DNA of 64,000 bases from Thiohalophilus sp. (GTDB lineage: Bacteria; Pseudomonadota; Gammaproteobacteria; UBA6429; Thiohalophilaceae), in assembly GCF_034522235.1 (NCBI RefSeq), contig NZ_JAXHLN010000003.1:1860001-1924000 (forward strand). The letters are read 5' to 3'. The translations under genes and the position numbers were made by a program. Each line of letters begins with the position of its first letter. The stretch's first letter is position 1. Shown here one piece after another: positions 1 through 8,403 of the stretch. The notes under the pieces were generated by a model. The model was given only the letters and a program-made list of their open reading frames with translations. It made no database searches and was not told where the DNA came from.

Positions 1-202
1 CGCGGTAATTGATGCGGTGCGGGGTAATAGTATGTCCCGAGCCATGACGCGGTAAAAACAGCACGTCATTGTCCCCCAGCGTCCCCCGCACCAGCGTACT
101 GGACGGTTCGCCATAAGGGGTGTGCATAATTTCACGACCGGAGATTTTCAGGTTTTGCAGGCTGGTCAGCCCGGTACCGCCGATTATTGCCACTTTTGAC
201 AT
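1..202 (-). CDS. S-methyl-5'-thioadenosine/thioinosine phosphorylase, N-terminal part
   Basis: The gene is cut by the window edge; 67 N-terminal residues are visible. They begin MSKVAIIGGTGL and include a PYGEPSS segment and FLPRHGSGHTITPHRINYR, the nucleoside-phosphorylase (PNP/MTAP) signature with its phosphate- and base-binding loop. The family splits methylthioadenosine or methylthioinosine into the free base and methylthioribose-1-phosphate. In Pseudomonas a methylthioinosine-specific member (PA3004) sits next to nagZ. Here the gene is followed two genes upstream by nagZ and immediately by an HPRT gene, so the thioinosine-specific form, which releases hypoxanthine, is the likelier assignment. 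That specificity is inference; the C-terminal specificity residues are outside the window. Confidence 0.85.
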   Translation of the reverse strand, partial: MSKVAIIGGTGLTSLQNLKISGREIMHTPYGEPSSTLVRGTLGDNDVLFLPRHGSGHTITPHRINYR

Positions 203-203
203 G

Positions 204-749
204 TTATAACCCTTTGACTGCGTAGATACCCGGCGCATTGCGCAGGTAGCCTTTGTAATCCATCCCGTATCCGAATAGATAGCGATCTTCGGTCCGCAGA
301 CCGACAAAGTCCGCCTGCAAACCGTTTTTGCGATCGTGCATTTTTTCCACCAGTACCGCGCTATAGACTTCGGTCGCGCCCTCGGCGCGGCAGTGCTCCA
401 TGATCGCCGCCAGTGTAATCCCCTCGTCCAGGATATCGTCAATGATAAGAATATTCCGTCCCGCCAGAGGATGTGTAGGCCGCACCTGCCAGTTCAGATC
501 GCCGCCGCTGGTCCCACCGGCATAGCGGGTGGCATGGATGTAGTCGATCTGCAAGGGAAAGTTCAACCGGGTCAGCAGATGACCAGCCGGGATGATGGCA
601 CCGGTCAGCACGCACAGGACCAGCGGATCGCTGTTTTTCAGTACCTGGGTCATTGCCGCGGCCATTTTGTCCAGCGCCGCTTCGACCTGTTGCTGATCAT
701 AGAGGCAATCCGCCTCGTTCATTGTCTGGTTAACGGTATTGATATTCAT
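204..749 (-). CDS. hpt: hypoxanthine-guanine phosphoribosyltransferase
   Basis: A 181-residue cytosolic purine-salvage enzyme that joins hypoxanthine or guanine to PRPP to give IMP or GMP. The PRPP-binding loop [11 protein letters not shown] is at about residues 102-112, and the conserved VLVEKMH strand and [17 protein letters not shown] region follow. Length fits the family. It ends one base before the start of the thioinosine phosphorylase-type gene and its start abuts the mscS stop, so the three are probably co-transcribed. The pairing suggests hypoxanthine released from methylthioinosine is salvaged by this enzyme. Confidence 0.92.
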   Translation of the reverse strand: MNINTVNQTMNEADCLYDQQQVEAALDKMAAAMTQVLKNSDPLVLCVLTGAIIPAGHLLTRLNFPLQIDYIHATRYAGGTSGGDLNWQVRPTHPLAGRNILIIDDILDEGITLAAIMEHCRAEGATEVYSAVLVEKMHDRKNGLQADFVGLRTEDRYLFGYGMDYKGYLRNAPGIYAVKGL

Positions 750-1843
750 TATTGTGTTGTCGGTGGTTGTGGCAGATTCGCACCTTCTATTAGATCCGGC
801 ATATGCAATGTCCGGGTCGGGAAGGCCACTTCGGCGCCGTGACTGGCGATAATATCACTGATTTTAAACAGCACGTCCTGCTTGACTTCATGAAACTCGA
901 TCCATTTGACCGTTTTGGTAAAGGTATACACAAAGAAGTCGAGCGACGAGGCACCAAAAGCGTTGAAGTTAACAATCAGAGTCTGCTCCTGATCGATTTC
1001 CGGATGTGCCTGTAACATGGCTTTCACATCATCGATAATTTTCGGTAACACATCCAGATCCGTATAGCGCACCCCGATGGTTTCGAAAATACGGCGATTG
1101 AACATGCGCGAGGGGTTTTCCACCACGATACTGGAAAACACGGAATTGGGCACGTAGATGGGCCGCTTGTCGAAAGTACGAACAATCGTCAGGCGCCAGC
1201 CGATTTTCTCTACCGTGCCCTCGATATTACGATCCGGCGAGCGGACCCAGTCGCCAATGGCAAAGGGCCGATCAAAGTAGATCATCATGGCGCCAAAGAA
1301 GTTGGCCAGCAGGTCCTTGGCCGCAAAACCGATAGCGATGCCGCCGATACCACCAAAAGCGAGGATCGCCGAGATATTGACCCCGAGTGTCTGCAACATG
1401 ACCAGGGAAGCCGTGATAAACACCGAGATTTTCAGCAACTGGGTGATCGCATCGGCCGTGGTTCTATCCAGTGGCTTGCCTTCCAGATCCTTGCGATCGA
1501 GAATGTTTTTCTCCATCTGATCCACAAAACGCAGCAGCGCCCAGGCAATCGCAATGATCGCCCCGACCTCACGCACCGCACGGTCGGATTCGAGATCAAA
1601 TACCGCCATCAAAAGCGAAATACCCAGGACCCAGATAAACAGGGTCACCGGATGGCGAATGGAGTTGACCAGGGAGTTGTCCCAGATACTGGCCGTCTTC
1701 TCAAAACGTTTTTCCAGATGCTTCAGAACCCGTTTCTGGATAAAGTCCAGCAACAGCGTGGCGAAGATGATGACAAAGCTGTGCACGATCCACCAGTTGC
1801 CACCCAGTAGCTGGTCGACATAGTTGGTAATCTGTTCAAGCAT
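749..1843 (-). CDS. small-conductance mechanosensitive channel, MscS family
   Basis: A 364-residue inner-membrane protein. The N-terminal half has several hydrophobic segments (about residues 20-35, 68-85, 90-105 and 135-160). They lead into the glycine/alanine-rich pore helix [20 protein letters not shown] (about 163-182) and the [15 protein letters not shown] segment that opens the cytoplasmic beta domain. The rest is the soluble vestibule with the typical [15 protein letters not shown] motif. MscS channels open on hypo-osmotic shock. It has a few more transmembrane segments than E. coli MscS (286 aa), closer to the YnaI/YbdG subgroup; I do not assign an orthologue. Confidence 0.88.
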   Translation of the reverse strand: MLEQITNYVDQLLGGNWWIVHSFVIIFATLLLDFIQKRVLKHLEKRFEKTASIWDNSLVNSIRHPVTLFIWVLGISLLMAVFDLESDRAVREVGAIIAIAWALLRFVDQMEKNILDRKDLEGKPLDRTTADAITQLLKISVFITASLVMLQTLGVNISAILAFGGIGGIAIGFAAKDLLANFFGAMMIYFDRPFAIGDWVRSPDRNIEGTVEKIGWRLTIVRTFDKRPIYVPNSVFSSIVVENPSRMFNRRIFETIGVRYTDLDVLPKIIDDVKAMLQAHPEIDQEQTLIVNFNAFGASSLDFFVYTFTKTVKWIEFHEVKQDVLFKISDIIASHGAEVAFPTRTLHMPDLIEGANLPQPPTTQ

Positions 1844-1866
1844 ATCTTTTCCTTATATGCTGGTCG

Positions 1867-2916
1867 TTAGAAATCGAACGCCAGAGTCGGATTGGCACTG
1901 TATTTATCCAACTGCGCGTTTACCTGACGCCACTGGCTCCCGGCGTGCAGTTGTTGCCGATCCACCTCACCCTTGCCATGCATACGCGCAAGCCGCAGGT
2001 GCGCTACCGGATCATCATAATCGCCCAGCGCTTCCAGTACCTCAACAGCCGCAGCACGATTATTACAGACCAGGACCATATCACACCCGGCCTGCAGTGC
2101 CGACCTGGCCCGATCACTGTACTGCTCGCCAGCAACACTGGCCCCTTCCATATCCAGATCGTCACTGAAAATCACACCCTGAAACCGCAGTCTCTCGCGC
2201 AGAATTTGTTTCAGCCAGATGGAAGAGAAGCCGGCCGGCAATCGATCGACTTTATCATAAATGATATGCGCCGGCATGATGGCGCTCAGACCGTAACTGA
2301 TCATACGGCGAAACGGCAGGATATCGTGGGCATAAATATCGTTGTAGTCACGGCCGTCGACCGGTATGGCATGATGCGAGTCCGCCGCCACCGCACCGTG
2401 GCCGGGAAAGTGCTTGCCGGTGGCCGCCATGCCGGCATCGGCCATCCCCTGCATCCAGGCATGGGCCAGTTCGGCGACGATTTCCGGTTTGTGATGAAAG
2501 GCGCGATCACCGATGACCTCACTGACCCCGTAATCCAGATCCAGCACCGGAGCGAAGCTGAAATCAATCTCCAGGGCCCGCAATTCGATCGCCATCAACC
2601 AGCCGGCTTGCCGGGTTAATGCCCGGGCTCTCTGGTGATCCTGTTCATAGACCTGACCAAACAGGCGTGCCGGCGGAATATGACTGAAGCCGTCGCGAAA
2701 GCGCTGCACGCGACCGCCCTCGTGATCCACCGAAACCAGCAGGCGGGGTTCACGCAGCGCATGAATCTCGCGAACCAGTTGCTGCAGTTGTTCGATCGAC
2801 TCGAAGTTGCGGGTGAACAGGATGACACCACCAACATGCGGATGCAGCAGTATCTCCCGATCTTCTTCGGACAGAGCAGTACCGGCAATATCCAGCATGA
2901 CAGGACCCAGTGACAT
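1867..2916 (-). CDS. nagZ: beta-N-acetylhexosaminidase (glycoside hydrolase family 3)
   Basis: A 349-residue cytoplasmic GH3 enzyme that removes N-acetylglucosamine from GlcNAc-1,6-anhydro-muropeptides during cell-wall recycling. The start MSLGPVMLDIAGT and GGVILFTRNFES are typical of NagZ. The catalytic-loop motif KHFPGHG followed by DSHHAIP supplies the His-Asp dyad used by NagZ enzymes, and the nucleophile region FSDDLDMEGA is intact. There is no signal peptide, as expected. It lies upstream of an L,D-transpeptidase gene, so this stretch groups murein metabolism genes. Confidence 0.95.
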   Translation of the reverse strand: MSLGPVMLDIAGTALSEEDREILLHPHVGGVILFTRNFESIEQLQQLVREIHALREPRLLVSVDHEGGRVQRFRDGFSHIPPARLFGQVYEQDHQRARALTRQAGWLMAIELRALEIDFSFAPVLDLDYGVSEVIGDRAFHHKPEIVAELAHAWMQGMADAGMAATGKHFPGHGAVAADSHHAIPVDGRDYNDIYAHDILPFRRMISYGLSAIMPAHIIYDKVDRLPAGFSSIWLKQILRERLRFQGVIFSDDLDMEGASVAGEQYSDRARSALQAGCDMVLVCNNRAAAVEVLEALGDYDDPVAHLRLARMHGKGEVDRQQLHAGSQWRQVNAQLDKYSANPTLAFDF

Positions 2917-2926
2917 CGTTGATTGC

Positions 2927-3415
2927 CTATTCTTCTATCAGGACCGGGGTGCCATACGGCACCATGTTAAAGAGTGTGAGAATATCGTTGTTGCGCATTT
3001 TGATACAGCCATGTGAACTCGGTATTCCCATTTTGTCCTCGTCGGGGCAGCCGTGGATATAGACATAGCGACGCATGGTATCCACCGCGCCCAGTCGGTT
3101 GACGCCCGGCTCCAGGCCACTGAGCCACAGAATACGGGTCAGTATCCAGTCACGCCCGGGGTATTGTTCGCGTAATGCCGGCGAATAGGTCTCGCCGGTA
3201 GGACGCCGTGCGACAAACACGGTATTGACCGGTTGCCCGGCGCCGATTTTGGCGCGAATCTTATGTTGCCCCCGGGGCGTCTGTTCACTGCCGTTGCGCT
3301 CACCGACGCCGTTTTTGGCGGTCGAGACGGAAAATGTGGCAACGCAACCGCCCTGCTCCAGCACAGACAGTTCCTGACGCGTGACACTGACTTTAATTTC
3401 CCGCTGTTCCGGCAT
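2927..3415 (-). CDS. L,D-transpeptidase family protein (YkuD domain)
   Basis: About 162 residues forming essentially one YkuD domain. The active-site signature HGCPDEDKMGIPSSHGCIKM, with catalytic His and Cys in SHGCIKM, is near the C-terminus. These enzymes make 3-3 cross-links in peptidoglycan or attach lipoproteins; this one has no recognisable signal peptide or binding domain, so its location is uncertain. I prefer the ATG at 3415 over an upstream one because it overlaps the preceding CYTH stop as TGATG, a translational-coupling arrangement. The upstream start would add only three residues. Confidence 0.85.
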   Translation of the reverse strand: MPEQREIKVSVTRQELSVLEQGGCVATFSVSTAKNGVGERNGSEQTPRGQHKIRAKIGAGQPVNTVFVARRPTGETYSPALREQYPGRDWILTRILWLSGLEPGVNRLGAVDTMRRYVYIHGCPDEDKMGIPSSHGCIKMRNNDILTLFNMVPYGTPVLIEE

Positions 3416-3885
3416 CAGTGCCAATCCTTATAAGGGTGGTTGACCAGACTCACGTTGTAATACCGCACGTCATCGGAAACCTCTTCACCGAGCCAGTTGG
3501 GCTGTTCAAACACTTCATCCTCACTGTCCAGTTCGATTTCCGCCACTATGAGACCGGCATTTTCACCCTCGAAGACATCGATCTCCCAGACATGGCCGAC
3601 ATGCGGCACATGGTAGCGGACTTTTTCGATGATCGGTTTGTCACACAGATTGTCCAGCATCTCGCGCGCATCTTCCAGCGGAATGGGGTACTCGTATTCC
3701 TGTCGATGGATTCCCAGTGTGGCGCTTTTGATATTCAGGTTGGCCTGATCGCCCTCGATGCGAACGCGCACCGACGCATCCCGGGCGCCAATGAGATAGC
3801 CCTGCGCAATACGGTGTCCCGCATCCGCCTGCTGGCGCCAGCGATCATCGCGAATCAGGAATTTGCGTTCAATCTCGGTCGCCAT
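3415..3885 (-). CDS. CYTH domain protein
   Basis: A 156-residue stand-alone CYTH domain beginning MATEIERKFLI, the ExExK-type signature that binds metal and triphosphate inside the tunnel fold. Several charged strands follow (VRVRIEGDQANLNIKS, EYEYPIPLEDAREML, WEIDVFEGENAGLIVAEIEL). The family includes inorganic triphosphatases and class IV adenylate cyclases; stand-alone bacterial copies are usually triphosphatases, but the substrate cannot be read from sequence. It couples to rlmD upstream through a TGATG overlap at 3885 and to the L,D-transpeptidase in the same way. Confidence 0.85.
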   Translation of the reverse strand: MATEIERKFLIRDDRWRQQADAGHRIAQGYLIGARDASVRVRIEGDQANLNIKSATLGIHRQEYEYPIPLEDAREMLDNLCDKPIIEKVRYHVPHVGHVWEIDVFEGENAGLIVAEIELDSEDEVFEQPNWLGEEVSDDVRYYNVSLVNHPYKDWH

Positions 3886-5216
3886 CAGGAGCCTTTGATA
3901 AACAGGGCCATGGATTCCACATGAGCCGTGTGCGGGAACATATCCATAATACCGGCCTGCTGCAGACGATAGCCATGGCGATTGACCAGTTCGCCGGCAT
4001 CGCGGGCCAGGGTGGCGGGGTTACATGAGACATAAACAATGCGCTGCGCCCCGCTGGCCGCCAGATACGGCACCATTTCGGCGGCCCCGCTGCGCGGAGG
4101 ATCCAGCAGAATCTTGTCATACTGCTGTCCCTTGAGCCAGGGTTCGTGATCCGTCGGTTCGAACAGGTTGGCGACATGAAAGCGGACCTGGTCAATCCCG
4201 TTTAATGCGGCATTGGCCCGCGCCCGTTCGATCAATCCCGCCTCGCCTTCAACCGCCACCACTTCGCCGCCACGACGCGCCAACGGCAGGGAGAAGTTAC
4301 CCAGGCCGCAAAACAGTTCCAGAATCCGATCCGTGGCCTGCGGTTCCAGCAATTGCAGGGCCTGGCCGATCATACGCCGGTTGATGTCGCTGTTAACCTG
4401 GATAAAGTCAGTCGGCTGAAAGTCGAAGCTGACATCGAACTGTGGAATCGAATAACGCAGTGTCGCCTGTTGCGGATACAACAGCGTGATACTCTCCGGC
4501 CCCCCGGGTTGATGATAAATGACAAAGCCGGTCGTTTTGCCATAGTCGATCAGCAAGGCAATGTCCGCCTCGGTCAACGGTTCCAGATTACGAAATACCA
4601 GGGCAATTTTTTCATCATCGGCCGCCACTTCAATCTGGGGGATGCGCCGGTAACAGCTGAGCTGAGCGATCAGTTCGCCCAGTTCCACCAGTCGATCGCC
4701 GAGCGGCGGCGTCAATATTTTGCAGTGTTGCAGTTGGGCCAGAAAGTGACTGCCGCGCTCGCGAAATCCGACCAGGACTTTTTCTTTTTTATCCACATAA
4801 CGGACGCCAAGCCGGGCCTTGTTACGGTAACCCCACACCGGACCGGTCAGCGGCGGTAATACCGTCTGCGGTTCCACATGGCCGATACGCATCTGATCCT
4901 CCAGCAGAGTCTGCTGTTTGAGGCGAATTTGCTCGTCACTCGACACATGCTGTAAACGGCAACCGCCACAGAGCCCGAAATGCTCACAGGCCGGTTCGAT
5001 GCGTGCCGGGGAGGCCTCGAGCACCTGATACAGACGGCCCTCGTCATAGTTGCGCCGGCTGCGGGTATAGACAAATTCCACTTTCTCGCCCGGCAAGGCA
5101 TCATCGATAAACACCGTTTTGCCCGCGATTCGGGCAACCCCCTTGCCTTCATGGGTCATACTTTCGATCTCGGCGATGAACGGTTCGCTTGGCAGGGCGC
5201 GGCGTTTGCGTGACAT
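3885..5216 (-). CDS. rlmD: 23S rRNA (uracil(1939)-C(5))-methyltransferase
   Basis: A 443-residue protein that methylates U1939 of 23S rRNA using S-adenosylmethionine. It has an N-terminal TRAM RNA-binding domain (roughly residues 10-70), the iron-sulfur cysteine set CEHFGLCGGCRLQH, the SAM motif ELFCGLGNFSLPLARR and the catalytic SCNPATLARD loop. I start it at the ATG at 5216 (MSRKRRALPSEPF) because the upstream 20 codons do not resemble the family. In Pseudomonas and E. coli this gene lies beside cysM and/or barA, which matches its neighbours here; relA, usually next, is not present. Confidence 0.93.
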   Translation of the reverse strand: MSRKRRALPSEPFIAEIESMTHEGKGVARIAGKTVFIDDALPGEKVEFVYTRSRRNYDEGRLYQVLEASPARIEPACEHFGLCGGCRLQHVSSDEQIRLKQQTLLEDQMRIGHVEPQTVLPPLTGPVWGYRNKARLGVRYVDKKEKVLVGFRERGSHFLAQLQHCKILTPPLGDRLVELGELIAQLSCYRRIPQIEVAADDEKIALVFRNLEPLTEADIALLIDYGKTTGFVIYHQPGGPESITLLYPQQATLRYSIPQFDVSFDFQPTDFIQVNSDINRRMIGQALQLLEPQATDRILELFCGLGNFSLPLARRGGEVVAVEGEAGLIERARANAALNGIDQVRFHVANLFEPTDHEPWLKGQQYDKILLDPPRSGAAEMVPYLAASGAQRIVYVSCNPATLARDAGELVNRHGYRLQQAGIMDMFPHTAHVESMALFIKGS

Positions 5217-5300
5217 AAAAACTTCGTAATTAACAGGCGCCGGTCTATCGCTTGACCGGCGACAATGGCTTGTCAAACAGGTGCATGCAAGGCAACCGGA

Positions 5301-6191
5301 TCAGGCGGGAAACACATTGGTGGACAGATAGCGATCACCCCGATCACAGATGATCGAAACGATGGTGGCCTGCTCCACCTGTTGCGACAGTTGCAGGGCG
5401 GCGGCCACCGCCCCGCCGGAGGAGATGCCACAGAAAATCCCCTCCTGTGCGGCCAGCGCCCGGGTGGTCTCCTCGGCGGCCTGCTGGGTGACATCCAGAG
5501 TCTGATCCACCCGGGCGGCTTCGAAAATACCCGGCAGATAGGCCTCGGGCCAGCGCCGGATGCCCGGTATCTTCGCCCCCTCGGCGGGCTGCACGCCGAC
5601 GATCTGCACGGCGCTGCTTTGCTCCTTGAGGTAACGGGAGACCCCCATGATGGTGCCGGTAGTGCCCATGGCGCTGACGAAGTGGGTGATCGTGCCGCCG
5701 GTGTCGCGCCAGATCTCGGGGCCGGTAGTCTCGTAGTGAGCCAGCGGGTTGTCCGGGTTGGAAAACTGATCCAGTACCTTGCCCTGCCCCTCGGCAGCCA
5801 TCTGCGCGGCCTGATCCCGCGCCCCTTCCATGCTTGCCTCGGCACTGACCAGAATGATTTCGGCGCCAAAGGCCTTCATGACCGCGCGGCGCTCGACGCT
5901 CATGTTCTCGGGCATGATCAGAATCATCCGATAGCCCTTGATCGCGGCCGCCATGGCCAGGGCAATGCCGGTATTGCCGCTGGTCGCCTCAATCAGGGTC
6001 TCCCCCGGGTGGATTTCACCGCGTTGTTCGGCATGCTGGATCATGCTCAGCGCCGGCCGATCCTTGACCGAGCCGGCCGGGTTATTGCCCTCCAGCTTGA
6101 CCAGCAGGGTGTTGCTGGTCTCGCCGGGCAAACGTTGCAGGCGCACCAGCGGGGTATTGCCGACAAAGGCTTCAATCGTGGGGTAATTCAT
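5301..6191 (-). CDS. cysM: cysteine synthase B (O-acetylserine sulfhydrylase)
   Basis: A 296-residue PLP enzyme making cysteine from O-acetylserine and sulfide; CysM can also use thiosulfate. The PLP lysine is in NPAGSVKDRPAL (about residue 41), the substrate loop is EATSGNTGIALAMAA, and the phosphate-binding GTTGTIMGVSRYL follows. The C-terminal FCGISSGGAVAAAL is diagnostic. The length of about 296 residues, without the longer tail of CysK, supports the B isozyme. It is divergent from the Hpt gene and upstream of rlmD, as in pseudomonads. Confidence 0.93.
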   Translation of the reverse strand: MNYPTIEAFVGNTPLVRLQRLPGETSNTLLVKLEGNNPAGSVKDRPALSMIQHAEQRGEIHPGETLIEATSGNTGIALAMAAAIKGYRMILIMPENMSVERRAVMKAFGAEIILVSAEASMEGARDQAAQMAAEGQGKVLDQFSNPDNPLAHYETTGPEIWRDTGGTITHFVSAMGTTGTIMGVSRYLKEQSSAVQIVGVQPAEGAKIPGIRRWPEAYLPGIFEAARVDQTLDVTQQAAEETTRALAAQEGIFCGISSGGAVAAALQLSQQVEQATIVSIICDRGDRYLSTNVFPA

Positions 6192-6311
6192 CGTGACAGT
6201 TTACCTTGTTCTGGCATGACTTTTCATTACCCGCTACCATTTTGCAAAGAAGCGATAATAAACTGTCCATCCTGTATATCCGGGAATGGGACGAACCAGG
6301 TCACTAACAGT
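6192..6311. other. divergent intergenic region, cysM / Hpt
   Basis: About 120 bases between two divergent genes must hold both promoters. It is locally AT-rich (for example GCGATAATAAACTG near 6250), but I see no convincing -35/-10 pair or operator on either strand. Confidence 0.4.
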
Positions 6312-6695
6312 ATGGCGGATAATGCATCACCAGCCCGCAGCCGGGCGATTCTGGACAAAGATCAGGCACTCGAGCAGGCCGGGGGCAGTGAAAGCCTGGC
6401 CAGGGAGCTGTTCGGCATGCTCCTGGACGATCTGCCCGTGCTGCAGCAGCAACTGCAACAGGCCCTTGCCGACAAGCGGGCAGAGGCCATGTGGAATCAC
6501 GCTCACAAACTGTACGGGTCGACCGCCTATTGCGGTGTCCCTGCCCTGCGCGAGGCCGCCCGGGCCATGGAGGAATGCATCAAGCAGCAGAATGAGGCTG
6601 AGCTGACAGTCTGTTTTGCCCGCCTGTCCGCGGAGATCGACAACCTGCTGGAACAGGGCCCGCAGCTGGCCGAGGGGCCCTGGGCGGTGGAATGA
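6312..6695 (+). CDS. stand-alone histidine phosphotransfer (Hpt) protein, BarA/GacS-type
   Basis: A 127-residue, mostly helical protein. HKLYGSTAYCGVPALR (from about residue 65) is an Hpt phosphorylation motif whose first histidine should be the phospho-acceptor. The YCGVPALR continuation resembles the Hpt domain at the C-terminus of BarA/GacS hybrid kinases. No kinase, receiver or HAMP segment precedes it: upstream is the divergent cysM. The open frame runs far upstream antisense to cysM, so I start at the ATG at 6312 (MADNASPARS). The cysM-rlmD neighbourhood is where gacS/barA often sits, so this may be a detached or remnant Hpt module serving a kinase encoded elsewhere. Confidence 0.8.
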   Translation: MADNASPARSRAILDKDQALEQAGGSESLARELFGMLLDDLPVLQQQLQQALADKRAEAMWNHAHKLYGSTAYCGVPALREAARAMEECIKQQNEAELTVCFARLSAEIDNLLEQGPQLAEGPWAVE

Positions 6696-6720
6696 GCCCG
6701 GGTGCCGACCCACCCGGGCT
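6695..6720 (+). terminator. strong hairpin after the Hpt gene
   Basis: A perfect 10-bp stem (AGCCCGGGTG / CACCCGGGCT) with a 6-base loop begins on the last base of the Hpt stop codon. No T-run follows, so it is a stabilising or weak terminator hairpin rather than a canonical intrinsic terminator. It lies between converging Hpt and pdxJ. Confidence 0.6.
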
Positions 6721-6846
6721 GTGCGCTCACCGAACACCCGGAATCAATCGAAATCCCGCTAGAGAGCCGGCTCCTGTCAGCCGCCCGATCATAGCCCGGT
6801 CGGCAATTTCACTATCCCCGGGGTTATGGTGGTGACGGTTAACAAC

Positions 6847-7596
6847 CTACCCGGTCCGGACGGCCACCATCAGCTGTTTCATTTCCCGGACCGCCGCTTC
6901 GAAGCCGGTAAAGACACTGCGCGCGACAATCGCATGGCCGATGTTCAGTTCGCGGATCCCTGGAAGCACGGCGATCCGGCTGACATTGTGATAATGCAAG
7001 CCGTGACCGGCGTTGACCTGCAGGCCCGCGGCCAGACCGTGCTCCACCGCTTCGGCAATTTTCACAAATTCCCGCTCTTGCGCAGCGGCTGTGCCGGCAT
7101 CGGCATAATGGCCGGTGTGAATTTCAATTACCGGGGCGCCGCATTCCGCCGCCGCCACGATCTGTTCGGGCTCGGCGTCAATAAACAATGACACCCGCAC
7201 CCCGGCATCCGCCAGTCGCCGGCAGGCTTCGGTAATCCGTGGACGCTGACCTTTAACGTCCAGACCGCCTTCGGTCGTCAGCTCCTCGCGTCGCTCGGGC
7301 ACCAGACAACAGTCCGCCGGTTGCAGCTGTTCGGCAATGGCCAGCATCTCGTCGGTGACCGCCATCTCCAGATTCATCCGGGTTTGCAAAATTCCACGCA
7401 ACATCTGCACGTCGCGATCCTGAATGTGCCGTCGATCCTCGCGCAGATGCAGGGTAATGGAATCAGCGCCGGCCTGCTCGGCCAGTAATGCCGCCTGGAT
7501 CGGTTCGGGATACAGGGTTCCCCGGCTCTGGCGCAGGGTCGCGATGTGATCAATATTCACACCCAACAATATTTCGTTCGCTGTTGTGCCAGACAC
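6847..7596 (-). CDS. pdxJ: pyridoxine 5'-phosphate synthase
   Basis: A 249-residue TIM-barrel enzyme that condenses 3-amino-1-hydroxyacetone phosphate with 1-deoxyxylulose 5-phosphate to form pyridoxine 5'-phosphate in vitamin B6 synthesis. Family signatures are [20 protein letters not shown] at the N-terminus, the [13 protein letters not shown] loop and [10 protein letters not shown] near the C-terminus. It is the last gene of the rpoE-to-pdxJ run. The acpS gene, which usually follows pdxJ in E. coli and pseudomonads, is missing. Confidence 0.95.
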   Translation of the reverse strand: MSGTTANEILLGVNIDHIATLRQSRGTLYPEPIQAALLAEQAGADSITLHLREDRRHIQDRDVQMLRGILQTRMNLEMAVTDEMLAIAEQLQPADCCLVPERREELTTEGGLDVKGQRPRITEACRRLADAGVRVSLFIDAEPEQIVAAAECGAPVIEIHTGHYADAGTAAAQEREFVKIAEAVEHGLAAGLQVNAGHGLHYHNVSRIAVLPGIRELNIGHAIVARSVFTGFEAAVREMKQLMVAVRTG

Positions 7597-7622
7597 AGAT
7601 TGTTTACCTCGTTCGAAATCAG

Positions 7623-7650
7623 TTTCTAGTTACTAGTTTCTAGCGACTAG
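7623..7650. repeat. heptamer tandem repeat, CTAG family
   Basis: Four consecutive 7-bp units end in CTAG (TTTCTAG, TTACTAG, TTTCTAG, CGACTAG) between recO and pdxJ. The unit length matches the other intergenic repeat families in this window although the sequence differs. It splits two genes that are otherwise tightly packed. Confidence 0.8.
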
Positions 7651-7654
7651 TAAC

Positions 7655-8383
7655 TTATAAATCGCGACTTTGCCAATAGAGTTCGCGGGATTTAAGCGGC
7701 CGATTGTCCAGGTGCCGGCTCAGCAGGAATCGCATCAGGATCTTCGCTTCCCGCAAGACCTGTGGATCCTGATAGTCGTTATCGCGGATCGCCAGCAGCG
7801 TTCGGCCACTGATCTGCGGACAATCAACCTGTTTTGCGACGACAGACTGTACCGGTCCCTGTTCCGGATAATAACAATATTGGGCATCGGCGTGCAGCGG
7901 TTCGCCGGTTTCGGTATCCACATCGAGCGCCAGTCCGTAGCCCAGCTCTTCCAGCAATTCCCGCTCATACCGGCGCAGCACCGCTTCCTGGGGTTTGGCG
8001 TCATCCAGCAAACCCTGCAGGCCGCGCTCATAGCAGACGAACAGTTCGGGATGCGGATCGTCACGATGCAACAGTCGCAGGATCAGCTCGTTCATGTAAA
8101 ACCCGCTGATAATGCGGCTGCCCGGCAGCGAAAAAGTGCCGCCAGCGGCTTCCACGGCGGTCATAGTTCGCAACTCGCCGCGACCGGCCCAGGAAAACAA
8201 CAGGGGGACAAACGCTTCCAGGCGGGCGCTGTTGCGCGCGCGACTGCCGCGAACACCCCGGGCCACCAGCGAGACCCGGCCACCGTCTCGGGTAAAGACC
8301 TCCAGCAGGCTGCTGGTATCACGATACGGCCGGCTATGCAGGATAAAGCCGTATTGCAACTGTTGACGATGGTCCGCCGGCAT
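7655..8383 (-). CDS. recO: DNA repair protein RecO
   Basis: A 242-residue recombination mediator acting with RecF/RecR to load RecA on SSB-coated gaps. The N-terminal OB fold (GFILHSRPYRDTSSLLEVFT, about residues 11-30) and FYMNELILRLLHRDDPHPELF in the helical domain are typical. There are no zinc-finger cysteines, as in proteobacterial RecO. It follows era with a 20-base gap, the order seen in E. coli. Confidence 0.93.
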   Translation of the reverse strand: MPADHRQQLQYGFILHSRPYRDTSSLLEVFTRDGGRVSLVARGVRGSRARNSARLEAFVPLLFSWAGRGELRTMTAVEAAGGTFSLPGSRIISGFYMNELILRLLHRDDPHPELFVCYERGLQGLLDDAKPQEAVLRRYERELLEELGYGLALDVDTETGEPLHADAQYCYYPEQGPVQSVVAKQVDCPQISGRTLLAIRDNDYQDPQVLREAKILMRFLLSRHLDNRPLKSRELYWQSRDL

Positions 8384-8403
8384 TAGTTTTGTCTACTTTT
8401 GGG

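Noticed and set aside
5265-6695. A 476-residue plus-strand open frame spanning cysM
   Set aside because: Its first two thirds are the antisense of cysM in a high-GC frame. Only the final part, from the ATG at 6312, codes for the Hpt protein.
7623-7650. Tandem repeats as a CRISPR array
   Set aside because: Units are 7 bp with no spacers of constant length and there are no cas genes.
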